DNA of 44,077 bases from Vulcanimicrobiota bacterium (GCA_030038215.1 JASHPI010000148.1:1-44077), one strand, 5' to 3'; positions 19,081-27,913 are shown, counted from the first letter of the stretch. Made by a program: numbers and translations. Notes: generated by a model from the sequence alone, not told the origin.

Positions 19081-19626
19081 ATGCCGCACCTTCGCTGGGG
19101 ACTCGCCATCGCCGCCTGCTGCTTCTGCCTGGGCGGCTGCAGCCGCCCAGGCGGCGCTTCGGCGCAACAAGCAACGGTCGCCGCGCCGTCTCCGGCGAGG
19201 ATGCGGGCAACGTCCACGCCGGTAGCGACCGTCGCGCGAGCCACGCCCACGCCTGTCCCGGCGGCGACCGCAACGCCGAGCGCCGCGGTCGTGCTGCGTA
19301 TCGCGAGGCCGCGAGCCAGCCTCGTTCCCAACTTGCCGCCCGACGCCGCGCCGCAAATCCTCAGCGTCGCGATCAACCGGCACGCGGTGCAGCCCGGAGA
19401 TCGCGTTACCGGCAACGTGCTGACGAGCTCAAACGTCGCCTCGGTCGAAGCGCGCATCGGCGGATACGCGGTCACGCTCGACAAAGTCGGCGTCGGACGC
19501 TTCACCTTCACCTACACCGTCGGCCCGCTCCCGTGGTTCATTCACGGGAACTACACGATGCAAGTGATCGCGCGCAACACGCGCGGCGACGCGGCGCGCC
19601 GTTCGATACCGCTGAAGGTTCGTTAG
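19081..19626 (+). CDS. Lipoprotein with C-terminal Ig-like beta-sandwich
   Basis: 181 residues. ATG 19081 gives MPHLRWGLAIAACCFCLGGC, a signal peptide with lipobox LGGC; an in-frame ATG at 19039 adds only a polar extension. A long Ala/Thr/Pro/Val-rich linker (about 25-75) would span the periplasm. The C-terminal 90 residues form a beta-sandwich (ILSVAINRHAVQPGDRVTGN, VEARIGGYAVTLDKVGVGRF, YTMQVIARNTRGDAARR), similar to bacterial Ig-like or cell-surface domains that bind partners. Its stop overlaps by four bases the stop of the convergent gene at 19623. It is possibly a partner of the outer-membrane pair, but this is inference. Confidence 0.8.
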   Translation: MPHLRWGLAIAACCFCLGGCSRPGGASAQQATVAAPSPARMRATSTPVATVARATPTPVPAATATPSAAVVLRIARPRASLVPNLPPDAAPQILSVAINRHAVQPGDRVTGNVLTSSNVASVEARIGGYAVTLDKVGVGRFTFTYTVGPLPWFIHGNYTMQVIARNTRGDAARRSIPLKVR

Positions 19627-20501
19627 CGAGAAACCTGCGGCGGCGGCTTGCCGGGCGCGGGCGGTTGCGGCGGCGGCAGGCCGGGCGGAAGGTTCGGGAA
19701 CGGCGCCGGATTGTACGGCGTCGGCATCACCTGCGGTTGCGGCTGGCTGGCGCCGCTGCTGATCGAGTCTTGCCATCCGTAGACGCTGTCGCGACGCGTG
19801 AGCACGTCGGCATCCTCCACGACGAATGCGCGCGGCGCGCGCGACAGTCCGTTCTGCGCGACCTCGGCCGATTGAAAGGAGCCGCGATCGTAGAGGTAGC
19901 GGAAGATCGTACCCGAGTTGATCCGCCGCGTAATCTGATAGTGCATCGCGTCGGTGCGGTCCATCGGAATCGCTTGCGCGTTCCAGCCGCTCGCGTCGGT
20001 GGTGATGTAAATGGTCGACGTCAGCGGCGTGTTCGGCGGGACCTGCACGATAAACGTGACGAGCACCGGCATCCCCGAGAAGTGCGCGCCCGGCGGAATC
20101 GTTACGCCGGGTTCGGGAGCCGGCGCGCCGTTGGGAATGAGATCCGGGTTGGGAGCCGGCGTCGAGAGCGCCACCGCGAAGCGCGCGACGTCGGCAAAGC
20201 TGCCTTGGGGCGGAAGCGGGCTGCGCGAAAGATCCAACTCGGTTACGGTTCCGGCCGCGTTGAACGTCGCGCGCGCCCAGATGCGCGGCGCCGGGCGGAT
20301 CGTCGTCGCGCCGCCGGTCTGCGCATCGCGCAGCACGATGTCGGGAGCGACGCGGAAACCGTCGCCGGTCGTGAAGAAGACGAAGCCGTCCTGATAGGCG
20401 AGAAGCTGGCCGCTCACGACGATCGTCGAGCCGGCGCCAACGAAAAGGATCGCGAGCGACAGGAGCATGAGCGGGGCGACGAGACGCATTTTCGGCATCA
20501 T
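19623..20501 (-). CDS. Exported protein with CBM20-like domain and Pro-rich tail
   Basis: 292 residues. The ATG at 20501 overlaps the stop of the LptD-like gene (ATGA), so the two are coupled. An N-terminal hydrophobic helix (7-27, signal or anchor) is followed by a beta-rich region that begins VVSGQLLAYQDGFVFFTTGD. Residues 145-245 read like a CBM20/E-set domain: VTFIVQVPPNTPLTSTIYIT, DASGWNAQAIPMD, YQITRRINSGTIFRYLYDRG, then RAPRAFVVEDAD. These are the strand order and the Trp and RYxYxRG positions seen in starch-binding domains. The last 45 residues are Pro/Gln-rich. It probably binds glycan in the periplasm or at the outer membrane. Confidence 0.8.
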   Translation of the reverse strand: MMPKMRLVAPLMLLSLAILFVGAGSTIVVSGQLLAYQDGFVFFTTGDGFRVAPDIVLRDAQTGGATTIRPAPRIWARATFNAAGTVTELDLSRSPLPPQGSFADVARFAVALSTPAPNPDLIPNGAPAPEPGVTIPPGAHFSGMPVLVTFIVQVPPNTPLTSTIYITTDASGWNAQAIPMDRTDAMHYQITRRINSGTIFRYLYDRGSFQSAEVAQNGLSRAPRAFVVEDADVLTRRDSVYGWQDSISSGASQPQPQVMPTPYNPAPFPNLPPGLPPPQPPAPGKPPPQVSR

Positions 20502-22498
20502 ATAGGAAGCAGCTGGATCACGAAATTCGGACTCCAAAACTGCTCGCGATAGGGATTGGCGTAGAAGTAGAACGTACGCTCGACGTCCAGCATCATGTGC
20601 GGCAGGATCTTGGCGCGCACCTCGCCGGTCGCGTCGTAGGGCGGCTGGCCGAGGTACCACGGGTAGATGTTTTGACCGATGATATTATATTGCGGTTGCG
20701 GCGGCGGGAACAGACCGGGCACCGGAATCGGGAAATCCTCGTGGTGGCGCACCAGCAACGAGGCGTTGAACTCCGGGTGGGGCACGTAGTTCATGCCGAC
20801 GCTCAAGGTCCGCAGCGTCGCCAGACCTTGGAACGCGAGAAACGATGCGGGGCACGAGGGTGAACCGATTGGAAACACTTGCGAGCACGGCGCGTACCCG
20901 CCGTTGATGTAGTGATCGCCGATGTTCATCACTTGGTACCCGACGTAGGTATTGAAGGCTCGTGAGAACTGCCGGCTGACCGTCGCGGTGGTGGTCGTGG
21001 TGTCGATGTAGTGCGGCAGCGAGTTCCACTGGCGCTGCTTGTTGAAGCTGGCGTTAAAATAGTAGGTCTGGTACGGATTCTCAGGATTGTTGAGCTTGAT
21101 CGACTGCGTAAACAGGTTGAAGCCGAAAACGGTGTTCCAGATCGTCGTATAGACCGGACAGAAGTATTTAGGCGGCGACGCGCCATACTGTTGGGGGCAA
21201 GGCGCACCGTATGCCTGTAGGCCCGGAACCGTAATCGGCGTCTTCTGAAAGCCGAAGTAGCTGGGTATGTACGGGAAGCCCTGAAGATATTGTTCGCCGA
21301 CCGAATCGTGATTGAAGCCGTAGCCTTCGTAGATCTGCTCGAAGATCGGCAGGTCGCCGATGCGGTTCTGGAAGCTCGAAGCCGTAATCTGCAGCTGCGA
21401 CGGGTGGTTGAGGCTGCCGCCCTGATGCGGCGGTGAGTAGAGCGAGCCGGGACCGACGACGTTGTAGTTGGTCAGCTGCGACGTCGCCGTCACGTAGGAG
21501 TGCGGGAGCGCGTAGGTCGCGTTGATATAGCTGGTCTGTTGGGCCGCGATCGGCATGCTGAGCCAATGCTGGGCCGTATAGACCTGGGTAAACGTTGATA
21601 TCTGAAAGCGACTGCCGAGCTTCTCGTAGAGCATCATGTTCCACCACTTGATGAAATTGGTCGCCGGATTCACCGAGAAGATCGCGTACTCGTGATCGCC
21701 GACGAAGTGCTGCTCGATCGAGAAATACGTGTGATAGGTCGGATCGTAGCGCAGGTGCAGCGCGGAGAGCGTGTTGGTGTTTCCGGCGAAGTTCCAAGTG
21801 AGGTCGGCGCTGGCTCCCGAGAGCGAGTTGGCCGCGAAGTATTGGTTCGGCGCGAAGTTGACGACGTAAGTTCCCAGCGGAACCGGGGCTCCGGCCAGAT
21901 AGGTTCGCGCGCCGATGAAGCGCGCGTAGGTTCTGGTACCAATGACTGCGCCGGTTGAGGTAATGCTCGGACGCTCGCTAATGAGCGGAAAGTAGAAGAC
22001 GTCGCCGGGCATGATGCGTCCCTTCGCCGGATGCGCCAGGTCGCCATTGAGGAAGGTCCAGCGATCGGGGGCGGTCGTGATCGGAACCAGGTAGATGCGA
22101 CGAAAATCGAGGAAGTCGGCGATCGCTGCACCACTGACCTGACCGGTCGCGTCGCGCATGGTCACGTGCCCGGCCAGCAGAAAGCGGTTCAGCTTCAAGT
22201 CCATCGAGAATGCGTCGCCGCTCACCTCAAAGCCGTCGCTTGTTTGCAGCCGCACGTTCCCATCGGCCTCGATTAAAAAACGATTGTAATAGAAGTCGAT
22301 TCGATCCGCACTGAGCCGTAGGATCGTTGTCGGTGCGGGACTTGCGCTTGGCGTTGGGCTGACGGCGCTTGGCGCCGGCACGGCGGGAGCCGCCGCGGGA
22401 GTGGGCGCGCTGGGTGCCGGAGTGGCGGCGCGCGCTGCAACGCACGCGAGGATGAATGTCAGCGTCGCCAGCGACGTCGACAGCGCGAGTCGTCTCAC
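20498..22498 (-). CDS. LptD/OstA-like outer-membrane beta-barrel protein
   Basis: 666 residues. Signal peptide 1-24, Ala/Pro/Ser linker (25-57), then an OstA/LptA-like beta-jellyroll: LRLSADRIDFYYNRFLIEAD (60-79), GNVRLQTSDGFEVSGDAFSM and LNRFLLAGHVTMRDATGQVS. The rest is a long run of alternating polar/aromatic strands (for example FAANSLSGASADLTWNFAGN and TVSRQFSRAFNTYVGYQVMN) ending with hydrophobic residues, as expected for a barrel. LptD inserts lipopolysaccharide into the outer leaflet. The barrel is Tyr/Asn/Pro-rich and diverged, so export of another lipid or glycan is possible. Start GTG 22498, weak ribosome binding site; divergent from deoB. Confidence 0.82.
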   Translation of the reverse strand: MRRLALSTSLATLTFILACVAARAATPAPSAPTPAAAPAVPAPSAVSPTPSASPAPTTILRLSADRIDFYYNRFLIEADGNVRLQTSDGFEVSGDAFSMDLKLNRFLLAGHVTMRDATGQVSGAAIADFLDFRRIYLVPITTAPDRWTFLNGDLAHPAKGRIMPGDVFYFPLISERPSITSTGAVIGTRTYARFIGARTYLAGAPVPLGTYVVNFAPNQYFAANSLSGASADLTWNFAGNTNTLSALHLRYDPTYHTYFSIEQHFVGDHEYAIFSVNPATNFIKWWNMMLYEKLGSRFQISTFTQVYTAQHWLSMPIAAQQTSYINATYALPHSYVTATSQLTNYNVVGPGSLYSPPHQGGSLNHPSQLQITASSFQNRIGDLPIFEQIYEGYGFNHDSVGEQYLQGFPYIPSYFGFQKTPITVPGLQAYGAPCPQQYGASPPKYFCPVYTTIWNTVFGFNLFTQSIKLNNPENPYQTYYFNASFNKQRQWNSLPHYIDTTTTTATVSRQFSRAFNTYVGYQVMNIGDHYINGGYAPCSQVFPIGSPSCPASFLAFQGLATLRTLSVGMNYVPHPEFNASLLVRHHEDFPIPVPGLFPPPQPQYNIIGQNIYPWYLGQPPYDATGEVRAKILPHMMLDVERTFYFYANPYREQFWSPNFVIQLLPI

Positions 22499-22565
22499 TT
22501 ACCGCCGACGTTTTTTCGGCGACGGCCCGAAAGGCCTGCGTTGGAAAAGACCGAAGCGCGAGCCC
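22499..22565. promoter_or_regulatory. Divergent intergenic region with T-loop hairpin
   Basis: The 67-bp gap between the divergent lptD-like and deoB genes must hold their upstream signals. CGCCG (22503-22507) pairs with CGGCG (22517-22521) across a loop of ACG and six T. No convincing -10/-35 boxes were found, and deoB lacks a clear ribosome binding site. Confidence 0.25.
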
Positions 22566-23684
22566 ATGCCGCGCGTGGTGACGATTGTTATCGATTCGGG
22601 CGGAATCGGCGCGCTCGCCGATGCGAGCGAATACGGCGATGCGCCGGGCGCGAACACGATCGGCAACGTCGCGCGGAGCGTCGGCGGATTGCGTCTGCCC
22701 AACTTCGAGCGCCTGGGCCTTGGCCTACTGACGCCGGTGCGCGGCGTCGCAGCGGTGGAGGAGCCGCGCGCGCGAATCGCGCGCTTGCGCGAGCGCAGCC
22801 GCGGCAAGGATACGATCACCGGACATTGGGAGATGATGGGCATTCTGACGAGCGTGCCGTTTCCTACCTATCCGAATGGGTTTCCACCCGACGTCGTCGA
22901 GGGTTTTACCCGCATCGTCGGCAAGCCGCCGCTGGGCAATAAAGCCGCCTCGGGTACCGAGATCATCGAAGAGCTCGGCCCGGCGCACCTGGAGAGCGGG
23001 CGCCCCATCCTTTATACCTCCGCCGACTCAGTCTTTCAGATCGCGGCCCACGAGGAGGTTATCCCTTGCCCCACGCTGTACGAATGGAGCGAGCAAGCCC
23101 GCCAGATGCTGCGGTCGCCTCACAACGTAAACCGGGTGATTGCCCGCCCTTTTACGGGAGGACCGGGGTCTTTCCGACGAACGCCGAATCGGCGAGACTA
23201 TGCAATCGAGCCGCCCGCGAGCTTACTCGACGAGTTCGGCGCTCGGCACATCGAGGTGCATGCGGTCGGAAAGATCAGCGATATCTACTGCGGACATGGG
23301 GTCTCGTCGTCCGTGCGCGTGAGCGACAATCGGGATGCGATGGAGAAAACGTTCGAGTTGCTGGAAAACGTTGACCACGGTTTCATCTTCACGAACCTCA
23401 ACGACTTCGACTCGAAGTATGGTCACCGGCGCGATGCGTGCGGTTATGCCGCCGCTCTGCAAGAGTTGGACGCGATGATCGACGGCCTGTTGGCACGGCT
23501 TCGTCCCGGCGACGAGGTGATCTTCACCGCCGACCACGGGTGCGATCCCACGGCGCCCGGCTCCGATCATACGCGTGAATTCGTTCCGTTCATTCACTTC
23601 GGCAGGACCGCCGGTGCGATGCTGGGCGAGATCGAAGGTCTGGATTTCGTCGGCGCAACGGTTAAACAGGCCCTGCTGGCATAG
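22566..23684 (+). CDS. deoB: Phosphopentomutase
   Basis: 372 residues. DeoB interconverts ribose (or deoxyribose) 1- and 5-phosphate in nucleoside salvage, with two Mn ions. Landmarks: VVTIVIDSGGIGALADASEY (4-23; metal Asp10, with SGG where SVG is usual), GKDTITGHWEMMG (80-92; Thr85 is the position of the phosphothreonine in the Bacillus enzyme), TSADSVFQIAAHEEVIP, HNVNRVIARPFTG, SDIYCGHGVS, NLNDFDSKYGHRRD and FTADHGCDPTAPGSDHTREF (metal His/Asp). It is slightly shorter than the usual 390-400 residues. It is the first gene of the plus-strand glycan run; the next gene begins two bases after its stop. A ribose-1-phosphate enzyme next to AftD-like genes may be only a housekeeping neighbour. Confidence 0.95.
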   Translation: MPRVVTIVIDSGGIGALADASEYGDAPGANTIGNVARSVGGLRLPNFERLGLGLLTPVRGVAAVEEPRARIARLRERSRGKDTITGHWEMMGILTSVPFPTYPNGFPPDVVEGFTRIVGKPPLGNKAASGTEIIEELGPAHLESGRPILYTSADSVFQIAAHEEVIPCPTLYEWSEQARQMLRSPHNVNRVIARPFTGGPGSFRRTPNRRDYAIEPPASLLDEFGARHIEVHAVGKISDIYCGHGVSSSVRVSDNRDAMEKTFELLENVDHGFIFTNLNDFDSKYGHRRDACGYAAALQELDAMIDGLLARLRPGDEVIFTADHGCDPTAPGSDHTREFVPFIHFGRTAGAMLGEIEGLDFVGATVKQALLA

Positions 23685-23685
23685 C

Positions 23686-24330
23686 ATGCAGGCTACGATA
23701 CCGGCGGCAGTCGCCCGCCAAGTCCCAGACTCATGGCGCTCCGGGAAGCGAATGACCGATGTCATCGTCGGAAGCCTCTTTCTGATCGTCTCTGTGCCGG
23801 TCGTCGCCGTCGCCGCCGTCGCGATCATGTGCGTGGCCGGTGGAAGCCCGTTCTTCACGCAAGAGCGCGTCGGCATGCACGGTCGCCGCTTCAAGATGTA
23901 CAAGTTGCGCACCATGGTCAATGGCGCGGACGCGATGCGCCAGAGCGTGATGCATCTCAACGAGGTCGACGGACCCGTTTTCAAAATCCGCAACGACCCG
24001 CGCCTGCACCCGCTCGGACGGTTCCTGCGGCGCACGAGCATCGACGAGCTGCCCAACCTCATCAACGTCGTCTGCGGCGAGATGTCGCTCGTCGGCCCGC
24101 GCCCCGCGCTGCCGTGCGAAGTCGAGCACTATGACGCGTTCGCAGAGCGCCGGTTGAGCGTACCGCAAGGGGTCACGTGCCTGTGGCAGATCAACGGGCG
24201 TAGCGGCGTTTCGTTCGAGCACTGGATGGAGCTGGACAATCGTTACGTCGATACGTGGACGCCGTGGAGCGATCTGGCGATCATCGCCAAGACGGTGCCG
24301 GCGGTGCTGCGAAGGAACGGCGCTCATTAA
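23686..24330 (+). CDS. Polyprenyl-phosphate sugar-1-phosphate transferase (WbaP/PglC-like PGT)
   Basis: 214 residues, the small monotopic PGT core. A re-entrant membrane helix (24-52) is followed by FTQERVGMHGRRFKMYKLRT, VFKIRNDPRLHPLGRFLRRT, SIDELPNLINVVCGEMSLVG (catalytic Asp120-Glu121 dyad) and PRPALPCEVEHY, then PQGVTCLWQINGRSGVSFE. It transfers a sugar-1-phosphate from an NDP-sugar to undecaprenyl phosphate, the first committed step of a lipid-linked glycan. It starts two bases after deoB and its TAA overlaps the probable murJ start. The sugar specificity is not readable. Confidence 0.95.
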   Translation: MQATIPAAVARQVPDSWRSGKRMTDVIVGSLFLIVSVPVVAVAAVAIMCVAGGSPFFTQERVGMHGRRFKMYKLRTMVNGADAMRQSVMHLNEVDGPVFKIRNDPRLHPLGRFLRRTSIDELPNLINVVCGEMSLVGPRPALPCEVEHYDAFAERRLSVPQGVTCLWQINGRSGVSFEHWMELDNRYVDTWTPWSDLAIIAKTVPAVLRRNGAH

Positions 24331-25951
24331 GTCCTCGCATCTGCGCCTTGTCCCCGAGCCGCGGCGACATCCCCGAATCTCAATTGCCGGATCCACGCTC
24401 TTCATCATGGGTGCCACCTTGGCGTCGACGATCCTGGGCTTCATGCGCGAGGTCGTCAGCGCGAAGTACTACGGCACCAGCTGGCAGATGGACACGTTCT
24501 TGGCCGCGGCCACGATCCCAACGATCCTGTTCGGCGTTTTCAATGGCGCGCTCATCAGCGCGCTGGTGCCGACCTTCTCCGACTACCTCGCGCATCGCGA
24601 AGAGGACGAGGCCTGGCGTCTGGCCAGCACCGTCCTGAATATCCTTGCCATCGTCGTGACCGCCTGTGCGATCGTCGGCTTCTTTACCGCGCGCTGGTAC
24701 GTGCCGCTGATCGCGCACGGTTTCCCGGCGCCCCAGTTGGGCGTCGCCATCCGCATGACGCGCTGGTTGATGCCGAGCATCGTCGCCGTAAGCTTGAGCG
24801 GCGTGCTCTCGGCTATGCTCAACGCATACCATCGCTTTCGCTCGGCGGCACTGGTCGGCGTTGCGGTCAACGCGGTGACGATCGCAACCGTCGTTCTCCT
24901 GAATCATGGCATCGGCATCTACGCGCTCGTTTTGGGAACGGCTCTGGGGTTGACGGCGCAAATGCTGGTGCAGTTGCCCTCGTTTCTCTCGATCGGCAAG
25001 TATCGACTCGTGATCGACCTGCATCATCCGGGTCTCAAGCGGATTGGCGTTCTACTCGGGCCGATTATCGTTGGCTCCGCAGCCGGGCAGTTAGCGCTGT
25101 TCTTCGACCGCTTCTTTGCCTCGACGCTCTCGCCCGGCTTCATTGCCGGAATGAACTACGCAACCAAGCTGGTCAACTTTCCGCAGCAGATCTTCGCGGC
25201 GGCGATTGCGACGGTCATCTTTCCGTTGTTGGCCGCGCAGTTCGCTCGTGAGAACCGGCGGGGCGTGGCGCGCACCGTCGTCACCGGCTTGCGTCTGGTC
25301 AATTTCATCACGATTCCCTCGGTCTGTGCGTTGATCGTTCTGGCGCGGCCGATGGTGCAGACGCTCTTCGAACGCGGAACCTTCGAGGCGATTGCGACCG
25401 ATCTCACCGCAGGGCTCTTACCGTACGCGGCCATCGGTTTGATCGCGCTGGCCGCCAACGTCGTGCTGACGCGCTGCTGCTTCGCGTGTCGCGAAACAGT
25501 TTGGCCGGTCACCATTTCGGTCGTGACCGTGGTGGTGAACGTTCTGCTCTCGCTGGTGTGGCTGCCGAGCTTGGGCGCGCGCGGCTTGCTGCTTGCGAAC
25601 TCGACCAGTCAAACGATGCAGGCCGTTCTGCTGCTGATGGTGACGGCGCGTCTGGTTTCAGGCATCGATTGGGGCGTGCTGCTGGTCTCGACGGGCAAGG
25701 TCGCGCTCAGCTCGCTCGCGATGTTCGCGGCGTTGCACTGGATCAACGCTCTGGGCGTTACGCCCGAGGCGACCCTCGCCTCGCGAGCCTGGTTCCTCTT
25801 CGGCCAGATTGCAATCGGCGGGACGATCTTCATAGCCGTGGCCCGCGTGCTCGGCGTCGAAGAGCTCGAACTAGCCTGGCGCACGTTTGTCGCGAAGTTC
25901 GAGCGCAACCTGGTCAGCCCGCCTGAAAACCGCGAAGCTCCGATCGCGTAG
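24326..25951 (+). CDS. murJ: MurJ/MviN-family lipid flippase with probable ATT start
   Basis: About 541 residues, with some 13-14 helices of the MOP-superfamily MurJ family. It flips lipid II or lipid-linked glycans. Landmarks: GFMREVVSAKYYGTSWQMDT, VFNGALISALVPTFSDYL, MNYATKLVNFPQQIFAAAIA and ARPMVQTLFERGTFEAIAT. The first ATG (24407) falls in the middle of the first helix (ISIAGSTLFIMGATLAST). The only in-frame candidates that keep the helix are an ATT at 24326, whose TTA overlaps the upstream TAA with GAAGGA nine bases before it, or a CTG at 24341. I annotate the ATT. Whether it serves peptidoglycan or the local glycan is open. Confidence 0.9.
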   Translation: MKSSHLRLVPEPRRHPRISIAGSTLFIMGATLASTILGFMREVVSAKYYGTSWQMDTFLAAATIPTILFGVFNGALISALVPTFSDYLAHREEDEAWRLASTVLNILAIVVTACAIVGFFTARWYVPLIAHGFPAPQLGVAIRMTRWLMPSIVAVSLSGVLSAMLNAYHRFRSAALVGVAVNAVTIATVVLLNHGIGIYALVLGTALGLTAQMLVQLPSFLSIGKYRLVIDLHHPGLKRIGVLLGPIIVGSAAGQLALFFDRFFASTLSPGFIAGMNYATKLVNFPQQIFAAAIATVIFPLLAAQFARENRRGVARTVVTGLRLVNFITIPSVCALIVLARPMVQTLFERGTFEAIATDLTAGLLPYAAIGLIALAANVVLTRCCFACRETVWPVTISVVTVVVNVLLSLVWLPSLGARGLLLANSTSQTMQAVLLLMVTARLVSGIDWGVLLVSTGKVALSSLAMFAALHWINALGVTPEATLASRAWFLFGQIAIGGTIFIAVARVLGVEELELAWRTFVAKFERNLVSPPENREAPIA

Positions 25952-25969
25952 AGACCTCGACCGTGCGGG

Positions 25970-25994
25970 GAAATTGTTGACTAGAGTCAATTTC
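25970..25994. other. Bulged inverted repeat between murJ and the GT2 gene
   Basis: GAAAT-TGT-TGACT-AG-AGTCA-ATTTC: two 5-bp stem segments separated by a 3-base bulge on one side, beginning 19 bases after the murJ stop in the 88-bp gap to the next gene. A TTG within it (25977) is also a possible start for the following gene. It could be a weak terminator, an operator or an mRNA processing site; there is no T-tract. Confidence 0.3.
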
Positions 25995-26039
25995 TTGGAG
26001 CAGGCCAGCCTTCCTGGAAGAGTAAACCCTTCGTTGCCG

Positions 26040-26843
26040 ATGCTCTCGATTCTCATGCCGGCCTACAACGAGGCCAGCTCGATCGCACGAAATGTTTGCG
26101 AGACGGTGGAGACGATGCGAGCTTTGGGCATCGACTTTGAGATCCTCGTCATCGACGACGGCAGCATGGACGGCACGGACGTGGCCGCGATCGACGCGAT
26201 GCGCGCCTGCCCCGAGCACGTGCGCCTCGTGCGGTGCACGCGTAACGAAGGAAAGGGCAACGCGTTGGTGTGCGGGGCCGAGTATGCGAAGGGCGAGTAT
26301 GTCGCTTTCCTCGACGCGGACATGGACCTGCATCCCGAACACCTAGCCGGCTTCTTCGACATCATGAACGCGCGTCAAGCCGATGCCGTCATCGGTTCGA
26401 AGTTCCATCCCGGTTCGATCGTCGATTATCCGCTCGAGCGGCGCATCTACAGTTTCTTCTACTTCGTTCTGGTCCGCTTGATGTTCGGGCTTCCCGTACG
26501 CGACACGCAAACGGGAATCAAGCTCTTTAGGCGCGCGGTCCTTGAAACCGTGCTCCCGCGCTTGCTCGTCAAACGCTTTGCATTCGATCTCGAGCTGCTC
26601 GCGAACGCGCATCACTTCGGCTATCGCATTGCCGAGGCGCCGGTGAAGATTAACTTTCAGCGCCTCGGCAGCCGAATACGCTTGGATGCCGTTTGGAACG
26701 TCTTCTTAGATACGCTCGCGATCTTCTACCGCATGCGTATCCTGCATTACTACGACCGCATGCCGGCGACCGGCAACTCGAAGGCCGGCTCGCAAGAGGT
26801 TGTTGTCCGCGAGTTCGATACCAGGCCGATCGAGACCATTTGA
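26040..26843 (+). CDS. GT2 glycosyltransferase, DPM1-like
   Basis: 267 residues. Starts LSILMPAYNEASSI, then VIDDGSMDGTD (38-48), GKGNALVCGAEYAKGEYVAF, and the metal-binding LDADMDLHPEHL (91-102). The DTQTGIKLFRR motif marks dolichol/polyprenol-phosphate-sugar synthase relatives. It lacks clear C-terminal membrane helices. It probably makes a polyprenyl-phosphate sugar or transfers a sugar on the cytoplasmic side, feeding the GT-C proteins downstream. The ATG at 26040 is the simplest start; TTG 26034 sits at a better distance from GGAAGAG. Its TGA overlaps the next gene's TTG. Confidence 0.9.
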   Translation: MLSILMPAYNEASSIARNVCETVETMRALGIDFEILVIDDGSMDGTDVAAIDAMRACPEHVRLVRCTRNEGKGNALVCGAEYAKGEYVAFLDADMDLHPEHLAGFFDIMNARQADAVIGSKFHPGSIVDYPLERRIYSFFYFVLVRLMFGLPVRDTQTGIKLFRRAVLETVLPRLLVKRFAFDLELLANAHHFGYRIAEAPVKINFQRLGSRIRLDAVWNVFLDTLAIFYRMRILHYYDRMPATGNSKAGSQEVVVREFDTRPIETI

Positions 26844-27913
26844 CCTCTCGTACCGCGCTGGTGCCCCTGTTGTCGGGGCTCGGCGACGCCCTGAGCGCCA
26901 GCCCGATTCTGGCCGGGCTCGCGCGCTCGTCGTTCGCCGTCGACGTGCTCGCCATGCCCCGCGCCGAGGCCGAGTACGCCCATGCGTTACCGATCGTTCG
27001 CGAAGTCGTTCGGCTGCCGCTTCTCGAGCGGCCGGTACAAGCGCTGAGTCCGCTGCTTGGACTGCGGCGGCGGCGCTATGACGTTTGCGTCTTGCCGTGG
27101 CCGCACACGCGCTGGCAGTACGCGTTCGTAAGCCGGCTGGTTGGAGCCAAGTCGCTCTACATGCACGATTACGGCGGGATGTCGAAGCTCATCGCTTCGA
27201 CCGCGCCGGGCAGACTCGTGGCGCTTCGCGGCGGCCATCGCATCATGGAGAACGTGCGGCTGGCTCAGGCCATGGAGCTGGACCTCGGCGATACGCACGC
27301 CTACGTCGTTCCCGATGCGTGGCGACGCGAGCGCATCGCGGGCACGCTGGGCGTTCACCCGGGGTCGATGACCTACAAAGGAAACGAGGCGAAGCGCTGG
27401 CCGTACGAGCGCTTCATCGAACTGGCGCGAGTGCAGGCCGGCCGGGGCCGAAGCGTGCGCTTCTTTCTCGGCCCCAACGAGACCGACGAGGCGTTGCGCG
27501 CCGGGGAAGATCTGCGAGGCGTCGAGCGCATCACCATCATTCGGGAAAGCCTTGCCGACGCCGCGCGCAGCCTCTCCGAGTGCGAGGCCTTTGTCGGCAA
27601 CGACGCCGGTTTCACGCACCTCGCCTCGGGCCTCGGCGTGAAAACGCTGGCATTGTTCGGCATGACGAGCGAGGTCCGCGGAATTCCCGTCGGATCCGGC
27701 GTCGCGTTCCGGCCCTCGGCCTGTCCCGCCTGTCACGATGAAGGCATGCACGGCTTTGACTGCGTGCTCCGCCTCGATTATCGCTGCATCGTGAAGGACG
27801 TCGAGCTGAATGCCGTGATACGGCAGGTCGACCAGCTCTTCGAAGCACGGGCGATCGAACAGCATCTGAGCTTGGAAGGACCGTTCAAGCTGTACGGAAA
27901 GATCCGCTCGTGA
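26840..27913 (+). CDS. Family 9 glycosyltransferase (heptosyltransferase-like)
   Basis: 357 residues. The start is TTG 26840, overlapping the upstream stop (TTGA). The N-terminal Rossmann start is LVPLLSGLGDALSASPIL (GLGDAL is the acceptor-side GT9 motif). The C-terminal half has GVHPGSMTYKGNEAKRWPYE and FVGNDAGFTHLASGLGVKTL followed by ALFGM, which is the D-x-G-x-x-HLA-x-x-x-G NDP-heptose/sugar binding motif of WaaC/WaaF relatives. A cysteine pair (SACPACHDEG) lies near the end. It adds a heptose or other sugar to a lipid-linked or core acceptor in the cytoplasm. Its TGA overlaps the GTG of the AftD-like gene. Confidence 0.92.
   Translation: MTSRTALVPLLSGLGDALSASPILAGLARSSFAVDVLAMPRAEAEYAHALPIVREVVRLPLLERPVQALSPLLGLRRRRYDVCVLPWPHTRWQYAFVSRLVGAKSLYMHDYGGMSKLIASTAPGRLVALRGGHRIMENVRLAQAMELDLGDTHAYVVPDAWRRERIAGTLGVHPGSMTYKGNEAKRWPYERFIELARVQAGRGRSVRFFLGPNETDEALRAGEDLRGVERITIIRESLADAARSLSECEAFVGNDAGFTHLASGLGVKTLALFGMTSEVRGIPVGSGVAFRPSACPACHDEGMHGFDCVLRLDYRCIVKDVELNAVIRQVDQLFEARAIEQHLSLEGPFKLYGKIRS

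Noticed and set aside
23223-25027. Minus-strand frames opposite deoB, the PGT and murJ.
   Set aside because: All three plus-strand genes have full catalytic or family motifs; the reverse frames do not.
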